Notes: a model not told the origin generated them from the sequence alone. A stretch of 64,000 nt of DNA from Pseudorhodoferax aquiterrae (GCF_014652235.1 NZ_BMYK01000001.1:454982-518981), one strand, 5' to 3'. Positions 46,818 through 58,546 are shown, numbered from the stretch's first letter. Program-made: numbers and translations.

Positions 46818-48077
46818 ATGAAGACCGTCCAGAAATCCGCCAAGCTTTCCAACGTCTGCTACGACATCCGCGGCCCCATCATGGACGCGGCGCGCCAGAT
46901 GGAGGAAGAGGGCCAGAAGATCATCAAGCTCAACATCGGCAACCTGGCGGTGTTCGGTTTCGATTCGCCCGAAGAGATCCAGCAGGACATGATCCGCAAC
47001 CTGCCGAACTCGGCCGGCTACTCGGACAGCAAGGGCATCTTCGCGGCGCGCAAGGCGGTCATGCACGAGACCCAGAAACAGGGCGTGAAGGGCGTGACGC
47101 TGGACGACATCTACCTGGGCAACGGCGCCAGCGAGCTCATCGTGATGGCCACCAACGCGCTGCTCAACGACGGCGACGAACTGCTGCTGCCCGCACCTGA
47201 TTACCCGCTGTGGACGGCCGCGGTGAGCCTGTCCGGCGGCACGCCCGTGCACTACCGCTGCGACGAGGCCAATGGCTGGATGCCCGACCTCGACGACATC
47301 CGCGCCAAGATCACGCCGCAGACCAAGGGCATCGTGGTCATCAACCCGAACAACCCGACCGGCGCGCTGTATTCGGACGAACTGCTCAAGGCCCTCGTGG
47401 CCATCGCGCGCGAGCACGGCCTGGTGCTGTTCGCCGACGAGGTCTACGACAAGGTGCTCTACGACGACGTCAAGCACACGGCCATCGCCAGCCTGTCGGA
47501 CGACGTGCTCACGCTGACCTTCAACTCGCTGTCCAAGAGCTACCGCAGCTGCGGCTACCGTGCCGGCTGGCTCGTGGTCTCGGGCGACAAGAAGCCTGCG
47601 CGCGACTACATCGAGGGCCTGAACATGCTCTCGAACATGCGCCTGTGCGCCAACGTGCCGGGCCAGTGGGCGATCCAGACCGCGCTGGGCGGCTACCAGA
47701 GCATCAAGGACCTCGTGCGCGAGGGCGGCCGCCTGCGCCGCCAGCGCGACCTGGCCTACGAACTCATCACGGCGATCCCGGGCGTCAGCTGCGTCAAGCC
47801 CAGCGCCGCGCTGTACATGTTCCCGCGGCTCGACCCCAAGGTCTATCCGATCGAGGACGACCAGCAGTTCATCCTCGAGATGCTGCAGGAGACCAAGGTC
47901 ATGCTGGTACAGGGCACCGGCTTCAACTGGCCTTCGCCCGACCACTTCCGCATCGTGTTCCTGCCGCACGAGGACGACCTGCGCCTGGCCATCGGCCGCA
48001 TCGCGGCCTTCCTCGAGCAGTACCGCAAACGCCATTCCGTTTCTTCTCCCTCCACCGCACAAGCGGCTCTCGCATGA
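46818..48077 (+). CDS. alaA: Glutamate-pyruvate aminotransferase, AlaA type
   Basis: A 419-residue class I/II PLP aminotransferase that makes alanine from pyruvate and glutamate. The sequence follows E. coli AlaA closely (KLSNVCYDIRGPIMDAARQM, LPAPDYPLWTAAVSLSGG, VVINPNNPTGALYS). The PLP lysine is in NSLSKSYRSCGYRAGW. It overlaps hom by four bases (ATGA). The linked order alaA-hom-thrC couples alanine and threonine synthesis. The promoter gap contains TTATAGG as a possible -10. Confidence 0.94.
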   Translation: MKTVQKSAKLSNVCYDIRGPIMDAARQMEEEGQKIIKLNIGNLAVFGFDSPEEIQQDMIRNLPNSAGYSDSKGIFAARKAVMHETQKQGVKGVTLDDIYLGNGASELIVMATNALLNDGDELLLPAPDYPLWTAAVSLSGGTPVHYRCDEANGWMPDLDDIRAKITPQTKGIVVINPNNPTGALYSDELLKALVAIAREHGLVLFADEVYDKVLYDDVKHTAIASLSDDVLTLTFNSLSKSYRSCGYRAGWLVVSGDKKPARDYIEGLNMLSNMRLCANVPGQWAIQTALGGYQSIKDLVREGGRLRRQRDLAYELITAIPGVSCVKPSAALYMFPRLDPKVYPIEDDQQFILEMLQETKVMLVQGTGFNWPSPDHFRIVFLPHEDDLRLAIGRIAAFLEQYRKRHSVSSPSTAQAALA

Positions 48078-49396
48078 AACCCATCCAGGTCGGCCTTCTG
48101 GGCATCGGCACCGTCGGCAGCGGTGTCTTCCACGTTCTCGCGCGCAACCAGCAGGAGATCCGGCGCCGCGCCGGCCGCGGCATCGAGATCGCGACCGTGG
48201 CCGACCTGAACGTCGAGCGCGCGCGCGAGATCGTCGGCAGCGACATCCAGGTCGTGGCCGATGCGCGCGCCGTGATCGCCGACCCCGCCATCGACATCGT
48301 GGTCGAGCTGATCGGCGGCTACGGCATCGCCAAGCAGCTCGTGTTGGAGGCCATCGCGGCCGGCAAGCATGTGGTCACGGCCAACAAGGCGCTGCTGGCC
48401 GTGCACGGCACCGAGATCTTCGCCGCGGCCCAGGCCAAGGGCGTGATCGTGGCCTTCGAGGCCGCCGTGGCCGGTGGCATCCCCATCATCAAGGCGCTGC
48501 GCGAGGGCCTCACGGCCAACCGCATCCAGTGGATCGCCGGCATCATCAACGGCACCACCAACTTCATCCTGTCGGAGATGCGCAGCAAGGGGCTGGACTT
48601 CGACGTGGTGCTCAAGGAAGCCCAGCGCCTGGGCTATGCCGAGGCCGACCCGACCTTCGACATCGAGGGCGTGGACGCCGCGCACAAGGCCACCATCATG
48701 TCGGCCATCGCCTTCGGCATCCCGGTGCAGTTCGACAAGGCCTACGTGGAAGGCATCACCAAGCTGTCGGCCCAGGACATCCGCTATGCCGAGCAACTGG
48801 GCTACCGCATCAAGCTGCTGGGCATCACCAAGCGCGTGGACAAGGGCGTGGAGCTGCGCGTGCACCCCAGCCTGGTGCCGAGCAAGCGCCTGATCGCCAA
48901 TGTCGAGGGTGCGATGAACGCGGTGGTCGTGCAGGCCGATGCCGTGGGCACCACGCTGTACTACGGCAAGGGCGCCGGCAGCGAGCCGACCGCCAGTGCC
49001 GTGATCGCCGACCTGGTCGACATCACGCGCCTGGCCACGGCCGACCCCGAGCACCGCGTGCCGCACCTGGCTTTCCAGCACGACGCGCTGAGCGACCTGC
49101 AGGTGCTGCCCATGGGCGAAGTGGTCACGAGCTACTACCTGCGCCTGCGCGTGGCCGACCAGGCCGGCGTGCTGGCCAAGGTCACGGGCCTGCTGGCCGA
49201 GGCCGACATCAGCATCGACGCCGTGCTGCAGCGCGAGGCCGACGACGTGGGCGGCGAGGGCTCCACGCAGACCGACCTCATCATCCTCACGCACGACTGC
49301 CAGGAAGCGCGCATGGACGCGGCCATCGCCAAGATGCAGGCATTGCCCACGGTGCTGGCGCCGATCACGCGCATCCGCAAGGAAGAGCTCAACTGA
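48074..49396 (+). CDS. hom: Homoserine dehydrogenase
   Basis: A 440-residue monofunctional enzyme reducing aspartate semialdehyde to homoserine. The NAD(P) motif is GLLGIGTVGSGV at residues 7-18. The substrate region is AAVAGGIPIIKALREGLTANR, and KEAQRLGYAEADPTFDIEGVDAAHK is the family signature. A C-terminal ACT domain (from about residue 360) suggests feedback control by threonine. It is overlapped at both ends, by alaA and thrC. Confidence 0.97.
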   Translation: MKPIQVGLLGIGTVGSGVFHVLARNQQEIRRRAGRGIEIATVADLNVERAREIVGSDIQVVADARAVIADPAIDIVVELIGGYGIAKQLVLEAIAAGKHVVTANKALLAVHGTEIFAAAQAKGVIVAFEAAVAGGIPIIKALREGLTANRIQWIAGIINGTTNFILSEMRSKGLDFDVVLKEAQRLGYAEADPTFDIEGVDAAHKATIMSAIAFGIPVQFDKAYVEGITKLSAQDIRYAEQLGYRIKLLGITKRVDKGVELRVHPSLVPSKRLIANVEGAMNAVVVQADAVGTTLYYGKGAGSEPTASAVIADLVDITRLATADPEHRVPHLAFQHDALSDLQVLPMGEVVTSYYLRLRVADQAGVLAKVTGLLAEADISIDAVLQREADDVGGEGSTQTDLIILTHDCQEARMDAAIAKMQALPTVLAPITRIRKEELN

Positions 49397-50811
49397 TGCG
49401 CTATCTCTCCACCCGCGGCCACCCGGACCGCAAGCGCTTCTGCGAGATCCTGCTCGAAGGCCTGGCGCCCGACGGCGGCCTGTACCTGCCCGAGCACTAC
49501 CCGCAGGTCGATGCGGCGACGCTGGCGCGCTGGCGCCAGCTGCCTTACGCCGAGCTGGCCTTCGAGATCCTGTCGCTCTACATCGACGACATCCCGGCCG
49601 CCGACCTCCAGGCGCTCTGCGCCAAGACCTACACGCGCGAGGTCTTCGGCACCGAGGCCATCGTGCCGCTGCGCCCGCTCGAAGACGGCGTGTTCCTCGA
49701 GGCCCTGTCCAACGGCCCCACGCTGGCCTTCAAGGACATGGCCATGCAGCTGCTCGGCAACCTGTTCGAGTACGAACTGGGCCGGCGCGGCGAGGAACTC
49801 AACATCCTGGGCGCCACGAGCGGCGACACCGGCAGCGCGGCCGAGTACGCCATGCGCGGCAAAAAGGGTGTGCGTGTCTTCATGACCTCGCCCTACGGCC
49901 GCATGAGCCCGTTCCAGCAGGCCCAGATGTTCAGCCTGCAGGACGCCAACATCCACAACCTGGCCGTGGACGGCGTGTTCGACGACTGCCAGGACATCGT
50001 CAAGGCCGTCTCCAACGACCTCGCGTTCAAGCGCCAGTACCGCATCGGCACCGTCAACTCGATCAACTGGGCGCGCTTGCTGGCCCAGGTGGTCTACTAC
50101 TTCGCGGGCTACTTCCAGGCCACGAAGGCCGAGGGTGAGCACGTCAGCTTCACGGTGCCCTCGGGCAACTTCGGCAACATCTGCGCCGGCCATGTCGCGC
50201 GCATGATGGGCCTGCCGATCGCCAAACTGGTCGTTGCCACGAACGAGAACGACGTGCTCGACGAGTTCTTCCGCACCGGCGTCTACCGCGTGCGCGGCAG
50301 CGCCGACACGCACGAGACCTCCAGCCCGTCGATGGACATCTCCAAGGCGTCCAACTTCGAGCGCTTCGTGTTCGACCTGCTGGGCCGCGACGGTGCCCGC
50401 ACGGCAGCGTTGTTCGGCGCGGGCCTGGCGCAGACCGGGCGCTTCGACCTGTCGGCCGATCCGCTGTTCGCGCAGGCGGCCACGCGCTTCGGTTTCGCCA
50501 GCGGCAAGAGCACGCATGCCGACCGGCTCGCGACCATCCGCGACACCTGGGCGCGCTTCAACCAGATGATCGACACGCACACGGCCGACGGCCTCAAGGT
50601 CGCGCGCGAGCAGTTGAGCGCTGGCGTGCCCATGGTGGTGCTCGAGACCGCGCTGCCGATCAAGTTCGCCGAGACCATCGTCGAAGCCCTGGGCCGCGCG
50701 CCCGAGCGGCCCGCCAAATTCGACGGCATCGAGAACCTGCCGCGCCGCGTGCAGCGCGTGCCGGCCGACGCGGACGTCATCAAGCGCTACATCGCCGAAC
50801 ACTGCGCATGA
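49396..50811 (+). CDS. thrC: Threonine synthase
   Basis: A 471-residue PLP enzyme converting phosphohomoserine to threonine. The PLP lysine is in GPTLAFKDMAMQLLGN; the phosphate-binding GATSGDTGSAAEYAMRGK follows. The length matches the long (E. coli/yeast-like) class. It overlaps hom by one base (TGATG) and mobB by four. No thrB is present, so homoserine kinase must be encoded elsewhere. Confidence 0.97.
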   Translation: MRYLSTRGHPDRKRFCEILLEGLAPDGGLYLPEHYPQVDAATLARWRQLPYAELAFEILSLYIDDIPAADLQALCAKTYTREVFGTEAIVPLRPLEDGVFLEALSNGPTLAFKDMAMQLLGNLFEYELGRRGEELNILGATSGDTGSAAEYAMRGKKGVRVFMTSPYGRMSPFQQAQMFSLQDANIHNLAVDGVFDDCQDIVKAVSNDLAFKRQYRIGTVNSINWARLLAQVVYYFAGYFQATKAEGEHVSFTVPSGNFGNICAGHVARMMGLPIAKLVVATNENDVLDEFFRTGVYRVRGSADTHETSSPSMDISKASNFERFVFDLLGRDGARTAALFGAGLAQTGRFDLSADPLFAQAATRFGFASGKSTHADRLATIRDTWARFNQMIDTHTADGLKVAREQLSAGVPMVVLETALPIKFAETIVEALGRAPERPAKFDGIENLPRRVQRVPADADVIKRYIAEHCA

Positions 50812-51341
50812 GGGTCGTGGGCTTCGCCGGCTACTCCGGTGCCGGCAAGACCACGCTGATCGAGCGGTTGATTCCGCTGCTCAAAGCGCGCGGCGAGGTG
50901 GTCTCGGTCGTCAAGCACGCGCACCATGGCTTCGACATCGACACGCCCGGCAAGGACAGCTGGCGCCACCGCGAGGCCGGTGCGCAGGAGGTGGTGATCG
51001 CCTCGGACCGCCGGCTGGCCTTGCTGCGCGAGTACGCGACCGAGCAGGCGCCCACCGCGCGCGGCCTCATCGCCGAGCTGCGCCAGCCATCGGACTGGGT
51101 GCTCGTCGAAGGCTTCAAGCACGAGGACCTGCCGCGCCTGGAACTGCGCCGCGCCGGCGAGCAGCGCCCCGCGCGCTATCCCGAAGACCCGCACGTGCGC
51201 GCCGTGCTGACCGATGCGCCGGCCGCGCTCCAGCCCGCGCCCCCCTGCCCGGTGCTGGATCTGAACGACGTGCCGGCGCTGGCCCGCTGGCTGGCCGACA
51301 ATGCCGGGCTGTTCGCCCTCCGCCCCGACGACGCTCCATGA
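50808..51341 (+). CDS. mobB: Molybdopterin-guanine dinucleotide biosynthesis protein MobB
   Basis: A 177-residue GTP-binding adapter for bis-MGD formation. The P-loop is GYSGAGKTTLIERL at about residues 8-21. SVVKHAHHGFDIDTPGKDSWRHREAGA is the family core. It is overlapped by thrC upstream and moeA downstream (ATGA), so molybdenum-cofactor genes are transcribed with the threonine genes. Confidence 0.94.
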   Translation: MRVVGFAGYSGAGKTTLIERLIPLLKARGEVVSVVKHAHHGFDIDTPGKDSWRHREAGAQEVVIASDRRLALLREYATEQAPTARGLIAELRQPSDWVLVEGFKHEDLPRLELRRAGEQRPARYPEDPHVRAVLTDAPAALQPAPPCPVLDLNDVPALARWLADNAGLFALRPDDAP

Positions 51342-52582
51342 ACACACCCGCCGCCACGCTCAAGACCCTGGACGAAGCCCTGGCCCAGCTGCTGGGCTAC
51401 GCTGCGCCGCTGGCCGCCCCCGAAACCGTGTCCACCTTCGACGCCGACCGCCGCGTGCTGGCGCGCGACGCGGTGTCCGGCCTGCAGGTGCCGCCGCTGG
51501 ACAACAGCGCCATGGATGGCTACGCGCTGCGCTGTGCCGACGTGCCCGCCGCGGGCACGGTGCTGCCCGTGTCGCAGCGCATCCCGGCGGGGAGCACGGG
51601 CACCGCGCTTGCTGCCGGCACGGCCGCGCGCATCTTCACGGGAGCGCCCGTGCCCGCGGGCGCCGACGCCGTGGTCATGCAGGAAGACTGCGAACTGCGG
51701 GGCGACGGCCGCATCCAGGTGCGCACCGCGCCCACGCCGGGCCTGGCCATCCGCCGTGCCGGCGAAGACGTGGCGCTGGGCGCCACCGTGCTCGCACGCG
51801 GTACGCGGCTCACGCCGGCCGCGCTGGGCCTGGCGGCCAGCATCGGCCTGGCGGAGCTCACGGTCGCGCGGCGCCCGCGCGTGGCCCTGTTCTCCACCGG
51901 CGATGAACTCGTGATGCCGGATGAGGTGCCGCCGGCGCAGATGCGGCCCGGCGCGATCTACAACTCCAACCGCTTCTTCCTGCGCGCGCTCCTGCTGCGC
52001 CTGGGCTGCGAGGTCAGCGACCTGGGCATCGTGCCGGACCGGCTGGATGCCACCACCGAGGCGCTGCACAGCGCGGCGCAGGGCCACGACCTGGTGCTGA
52101 CCAGCGGCGGCGTCTCGGTCGGCGAGGAAGACCATGTCAAGCCCGCCGTACAGGCGCTCGGCCGGCTTGAGCTCTGGCAGATCGCGATCAAGCCCGGCAA
52201 GCCCTTCGCCTACGGGTCGCTTCCTGGCGCCGCTGGCGCGGCCTGCCATTTCATCGGCCTGCCCGGCAACCCGGTGTCCAGCCTGGTCACCTTCCTGATG
52301 CTGGTGCGGCCCTTTGTGCTGCAGCTGCAGGGCGCCGCCCGCACGGCGCCCACCGCCGTCCACCTGCCGGCCGCCTTCGACTGGAAGCGCGCCGACCGGC
52401 GCCGCGAGTTCCTGCGCGCGCGCCGCAACGCCGACGGTGCGCTGGAACTGTTTCCCAACCAGAGCTCTGGCGTGCTGACCTCGGTGGCCTGGGGCGATGG
52501 CCTGGTCGACACCCCGGCCGGCCAGCCGATCGCGCGCGGCGACACCGTGCGTTTCCTGCCTTTCGAGGACCTCTGGGGATGA
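51338..52582 (+). CDS. moeA: Molybdopterin molybdotransferase MoeA
   Basis: A 414-residue enzyme inserting molybdate into adenylylated molybdopterin. Motifs include PPLDNSAMDGYALR, RIFTGAPVPAGADAVVMQED, FSTGDELVMPDE and VLTSGGVSVGEEDHVKPA; HFIGLPGNPVSSLVTFLM is in the C-terminal part. Start and stop overlap mobB and moaD by four bases each. Confidence 0.97.
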   Translation: MNTPAATLKTLDEALAQLLGYAAPLAAPETVSTFDADRRVLARDAVSGLQVPPLDNSAMDGYALRCADVPAAGTVLPVSQRIPAGSTGTALAAGTAARIFTGAPVPAGADAVVMQEDCELRGDGRIQVRTAPTPGLAIRRAGEDVALGATVLARGTRLTPAALGLAASIGLAELTVARRPRVALFSTGDELVMPDEVPPAQMRPGAIYNSNRFFLRALLLRLGCEVSDLGIVPDRLDATTEALHSAAQGHDLVLTSGGVSVGEEDHVKPAVQALGRLELWQIAIKPGKPFAYGSLPGAAGAACHFIGLPGNPVSSLVTFLMLVRPFVLQLQGAARTAPTAVHLPAAFDWKRADRRREFLRARRNADGALELFPNQSSGVLTSVAWGDGLVDTPAGQPIARGDTVRFLPFEDLWG

Positions 52583-52830
52583 AGCTGTCCATCCGCTATT
52601 TCGCCTCCATCCGCGAAGGCCTGGGCCTGGGCCAGGAGGCGGTGCACACCGAGGCCGCCACCGTCGGCGCCCTGCGCGACGAACTGCTCGCGCGCGGCGG
52701 GGCCTATGCCGAACTGCTGGCCCGGGGCCGCGCCGTGCGCGTGGCCGTGGACCAGCAGATGCAGGACGAGGCTGCCGCGCTGCACGAAGGCGCCGAAGTC
52801 GCCTTCTTCCCGCCCGTCACGGGCGGCTGA
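52579..52830 (+). CDS. moaD: Molybdopterin synthase sulfur carrier subunit
   Basis: An 83-residue ubiquitin-like protein ending in the required Gly-Gly (PPVTGG), which becomes a thiocarboxylate. SIRYFASIREGLGLG opens the protein. It overlaps the moeA stop by ATGA. Its 3' end overlaps the convergent dapA-like gene by 14 bases. Its partner moaE lies beyond that gene at 53942. Confidence 0.95.
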   Translation: MKLSIRYFASIREGLGLGQEAVHTEAATVGALRDELLARGGAYAELLARGRAVRVAVDQQMQDEAAALHEGAEVAFFPPVTGG

Positions 52831-53701
52831 GCAGGCCGTCCTCCAGCGCACGCAGGCGCTGGCGCAGCGCTGCGGAAGCCGGCGTCATCGGCGCACGCAG
52901 GCGGTCCTCCATCTGTTCGGCCTCGGCCAGCAAGGCCTTGATCGGCCCCGGATTGGGCTCGCCGAACACGGCCTGCACCCAGGGCAGCAGCGGCTGCCAG
53001 AGCGCCCGCGCCTCGGCCAGTGCGCCGGCCTGCAGGCGTTCAATCACGTGCACGAAGCGCTCGGTGTGCCGGTGCGCGCTGGACGCGATCGCCCCGCTGG
53101 CGCCCAGCGCCACGCTGCCGAAGATCTGCGCGTCCTCGCCGGCCAGCACGGCGAGCCGGCCGTCGGCGACGAGCGCAGCGGTCTTGCCCGCGTCGCCGCC
53201 GCAGTCCTTGACCGCCTGGATGCGCGGGTGCGCGGCCAGCGCCAGCAGCGTCTCCAGGCGTAGCTCCACGCCCGTGCGGTAGGGGATGTCGTAGAGCACC
53301 AGCGGCACCGGACTGGCATCGGCCAGGGTGCGGAACCAGGTCAGCAGCCCTTCCTGCGAGGGCCGGATGTAGTAAGGCGCGGCCACCAGCACGCCGGCCA
53401 CCGGCCGCGTGCAGACGGCTTGCAGCTGGGCGCGCACGCCCTGCAACCGGTAGCCACCCACGCCCATCAGCACGGGCAGGCCGCCGGCCGCGGCCAGCGT
53501 CGTGTCCAGCACGGCGAGCTGCTCGTCGGCCGTCAGCGCGGCGGCCTCGCCGGTGCTGCCGCAGGGCACGAAGCCGGCCACGCCGCGGCCGGCCAGGTCG
53601 CGCACCAGTGCGGCCAGCGCGGCGTGGTCGACGCGGTCATCGGCCGTGAACGGCGTGACCAGTGGAATCCACAGGCCGGAGAACAGGGAGGAAGAAGACA
53701 C
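52817..53701 (-). CDS. DapA-family dihydrodipicolinate synthase-like aldolase
   Basis: A 294-residue (beta/alpha)8 class I aldolase. The active-site Tyr is in [12 protein letters not shown] and the Schiff-base Lys in [14 protein letters not shown]. The phosphate/carboxylate loop is seen as [11 protein letters not shown]. The start is GTG at 53701 with AAAGGA close upstream; no ATG fits. It may be true DapA or a catabolic N-acetylneuraminate-lyase-like member. It is inserted on the opposite strand between moaD and moaE. Confidence 0.85.
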   Translation of the reverse strand: MSSSSLFSGLWIPLVTPFTADDRVDHAALAALVRDLAGRGVAGFVPCGSTGEAAALTADEQLAVLDTTLAAAGGLPVLMGVGGYRLQGVRAQLQAVCTRPVAGVLVAAPYYIRPSQEGLLTWFRTLADASPVPLVLYDIPYRTGVELRLETLLALAAHPRIQAVKDCGGDAGKTAALVADGRLAVLAGEDAQIFGSVALGASGAIASSAHRHTERFVHVIERLQAGALAEARALWQPLLPWVQAVFGEPNPGPIKALLAEAEQMEDRLRAPMTPASAALRQRLRALEDGLLSRP

Positions 53702-53776
53702 AGCAATCCTTTCGATGGGAACGGGCAAGACCGGTGGGGTCGACCATCGAAGGGGGCGCGCGCGAAGCTCGTGCAG

Positions 53777-53825
53777 GGGGCTGCCAGGGGTTCCGTCGCA
53801 CATCCGACGACGGAACCGCAGCCCC
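53777..53825. repeat. Long bulged hairpin between dapA-like and moaE genes
   Basis: GGTTCCGTCG (53789-53798) pairs perfectly with CGACGGAACC (53808-53817) around a 9-base loop. The stem is extended by GGGGCTGC (53777-53784) with GCAGCCCC (53818-53825) across a 4-base bulge, giving 18 bp in all. The following T-run is too far off for a normal terminator. It would be in the 5' region of either gene; function unknown. Confidence 0.6.
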
Positions 53826-53941
53826 GGTCAGACGAGCAGCGGTTTGTTCGCTTTTTTCGCGCAGCAGCGGGCCACGGGTGTGGTGCTGGAGGCGATGCAA
53901 GCGGACATGGGGCGCGAGTGTACATGCGCCAAAATCGCCGC

Positions 53942-54424
53942 ATGTCTCTTCCCCGCGTCAGCATCCAGACCGCCGACTTCGACCTCGGCGCGGAGATCGC
54001 CGCCCTGCGCGCGCAGGACGCGCGCGTCGGCGCCGTCTGCAGCTTCGTCGGCACCGTGCGCGACCGCCATCCCGATGCGCCCGGCCAGGTCACGGCCCTG
54101 GAGCTGGAGCACTACCCCGGCATGACCGAGCGCGCCATCGAGGCCATGGTGGACGCCGCCTTCGCCCGCTTTCCGCTCTACGGCGCCCGCGTGGTGCACC
54201 GCGTGGGCCCGCTGGCGCCCACCGACCAGATCGTGCTGGTGGCCGTGAGCTCGGCGCACCGCGGTGCGGCGTTCCAGGCCTGCGAATTCCTCATGGACTA
54301 CCTGAAGACCCAGGCCCCGTTCTGGAAGAAGGAACAGACCCCCGAAGGCGGCCGCTGGGTCGATGCGCGCGTCAGCGACGACGCGGCCCTGGCGCGTTGG
54401 GGCATCCAGGCCCGCAACGTCTGA
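53942..54424 (+). CDS. moaE: Molybdopterin synthase catalytic subunit
   Basis: A 160-residue enzyme that, with thiocarboxylated MoaD, converts cPMP to molybdopterin. Motifs [48 protein letters not shown] and the catalytic lysine region [12 protein letters not shown] are all present. CCAAAATCGCCGC just before the ATG includes a weak AT stretch. It is separated from moaD by the dapA-like gene. Confidence 0.96.
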   Translation: MSLPRVSIQTADFDLGAEIAALRAQDARVGAVCSFVGTVRDRHPDAPGQVTALELEHYPGMTERAIEAMVDAAFARFPLYGARVVHRVGPLAPTDQIVLVAVSSAHRGAAFQACEFLMDYLKTQAPFWKKEQTPEGGRWVDARVSDDAALARWGIQARNV

Positions 54425-54434
54425 TCCAGATCAA

Positions 54435-54456
54435 GCTGTCGGCGCGCACCGACAGC
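54435..54456. other. Short hairpin between moaE and the clpB promoter
   Basis: GCTGTCGG-CGCGCA-CCGACAGC is a perfect 8-bp stem 11 bases after the moaE stop. It lacks a T-run, so any terminator role would be weak. It is not a CIRCE element. Confidence 0.4.
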
Positions 54457-54462
54457 GCCGCC

Positions 54463-54492
54463 CTTGAAACAGGGGCATCCTTTCCCCATGTT
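54463..54492 (+). promoter_or_regulatory. Sigma-32 heat-shock promoter of clpB
   Basis: CTTGAAA (54463-54469), a 14-base spacer and CCCCATGTT (54484-54492) match the RpoH consensus nearly exactly. It lies 25 bases before the clpB start. Confidence 0.9.
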
Positions 54493-54516
54493 CGTTGCAA
54501 TTCGGAGAACTCGAAC

Positions 54517-57119
<2,603 letters not shown>

Positions 57120-57120
<1 letters not shown>

Positions 57121-57512
57121 TGATGATCGCGGGCACGCAACAAAGGAGTGACGGGGCCGTGGGTGATTTCGTAGCGGGCCTCGTCCGCCTGATGTTGCAG
57201 CTCGCGCTGCTGGCCGCGGGCCTGGTCGTGGCCGCCGGCCTGGTCTTGGCCGCCGCCGTGCTGGCCGTGGTGTTCGGCCTGCGGTTGCTGTGGGCCAGGC
57301 TCACGGGCCGGCCGGTCATCCTGCGTTTTGGCGGCATGGGCGTGGACCCGGCCGCCACCTGGCGGCGCTACCGCAGCTGGCAGCAGGAGGCCACGCGCCC
57401 GCGCGGCCGCGCCGCACCGCAGACCGCGCCCGGCGAACCGCCGCCGTTCAGCCCGCCCGGCGCCATCACGCAGGACGTGGAAGACGTCCAGCCCAAGACG
57501 CCGCGCAGCTGA
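57120..57512 (+). CDS. Small membrane protein of unknown function
   Basis: A 130-residue protein. Residues 20-55 form one long or two short hydrophobic helices (LMLQLALLAAGLVVAAGLVL and onward). A basic, Pro-rich cytoplasmic tail follows, with RYRSWQQEATRPRGRAA and many prolines. No domain is recognised. The first ATG overlaps the clpB stop (TGATG); a second ATG three bases on is equally possible. It may be co-expressed with clpB. Confidence 0.6.
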
Positions 57513-57563
57513 GCCCTTGATGCAGGTCAACGCGGCCTGCACCGCGCCATGGGAGCATGGCGC

Positions 57564-58334
57564 ATGCCCCGAAGAACGGCGACCCGTGCCCTGACCGAAA
57601 GCCAGCGTTTCGCCGTGCGCACGGTCGGCACCGCGGCGCCGCTGCGCTGGCTCGCACGCGGCTGGGCCGACCTGTGGCGCTGCCCCTTGCCGGGGCTGCT
57701 GCACGGCCTGCTGTTGACCGCCTTCGGTGGCGCACTTGCGCTGCTGGCCCATGCGCACTTCTGGCTGCTGGCCGGGGCCTTCTCGGGCTTTCTGCTGGTC
57801 GCACCCATTGCGGCCACGGGGCTTTATGCGGTCAGCCAGGCGCTCGAGCGCGGGCAGACACCAGGGCTTGCCACGGCGCTCCAGGCCTGGCGGCCGCGCG
57901 ACGGCCGGCTCGTGCTGTTCGGGGTGCTGCTCGCGCTGGCTGGCACGGGCTGGGTCGTGACTTCCGCTGCCCTCGTCACAGGCTTCGCGCCCGGTGCGGT
58001 GCAGCGCCCGGAGGACTTCCTGCGCCTGGTGGCGGCCGATGCCAGCTGGCTGTTCGAACTCTGGCTGGCGCTGGGCGCACTGCTGGCGGCGCCCGTGTTC
58101 GCATCGAGCGTCGTGGCCATTCCGATGATGCTGGACCGCCGCATCGGCGTGCTGGCGGCCGTGCTGACCAGCTGGCGCGCGGTGCTGGACAACCCCGTGC
58201 CCATGGCCTTGTGGGCCGTGCTGCTCGTGGGCCTCACCCTGGTGTCGCTGCTGCCTGCGCTCGTGGGTCTGGTGCTGGCCGCGCCCTGGCTTGCGCATGC
58301 GAGCTGGCATGCCTACCGCGACCTCGTGGACTGA
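57564..58334 (+). CDS. DUF2189-like membrane protein
   Basis: A 256-residue protein with about six hydrophobic helices. RWLARGWADLWRCPLPGLLHGLLLTAFGG near the start is the DUF2189 pattern (a predicted integral membrane protein). Function is unknown; in other genomes the family often sits near cytochrome oxidase genes. ATG at 57564 has GGGAG at good spacing; another ATG at 57549 would add five residues. Confidence 0.75.
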   Translation: MPRRTATRALTESQRFAVRTVGTAAPLRWLARGWADLWRCPLPGLLHGLLLTAFGGALALLAHAHFWLLAGAFSGFLLVAPIAATGLYAVSQALERGQTPGLATALQAWRPRDGRLVLFGVLLALAGTGWVVTSAALVTGFAPGAVQRPEDFLRLVAADASWLFELWLALGALLAAPVFASSVVAIPMMLDRRIGVLAAVLTSWRAVLDNPVPMALWAVLLVGLTLVSLLPALVGLVLAAPWLAHASWHAYRDLVD

Positions 58335-58339
58335 AGCGC

Positions 58340-58546
58340 ATGTTCGGCTACACCGAAGCCCAGATCGCCTGGTTCGGCATGACCTTCGGCCTGGGCGCCT
58401 TCATGCTCTACATGCTGTTCATCATCCTGCAGCTCGCGCGCGAGTCCCGGGCCGGGCGCTTCGGCACCTTCGTGCTGCTGCTGGGTCTGGGCCTGGGCAT
58501 GGTCGGCTTTGCGGCCAAGGGCGTGATCAAGTTTTTTCTGAGTTGA
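58340..58546 (+). CDS. DUF2788 small membrane protein
   Basis: A 68-residue protein with two transmembrane helices (MTFGLGAFMLYMLFIILQLA and FGTFVLLLGLGLGMVGFAAK), ending in VIKFFLS. The pattern corresponds to DUF2788, restricted to beta- and gammaproteobacteria and uncharacterised. It begins 5 bases after the DUF2189 gene. Its last 20 bases overlap the convergent monooxygenase gene. Confidence 0.8.
   Translation: MFGYTEAQIAWFGMTFGLGAFMLYMLFIILQLARESRAGRFGTFVLLLGLGLGMVGFAAKGVIKFFLS

Noticed and set aside
53818-53865. Intrinsic terminator for moaE-side or dapA-side transcription using the long hairpin and the later T-run
   Set aside because: The six-T run lies about 30 bases beyond the stem, too far for intrinsic termination.
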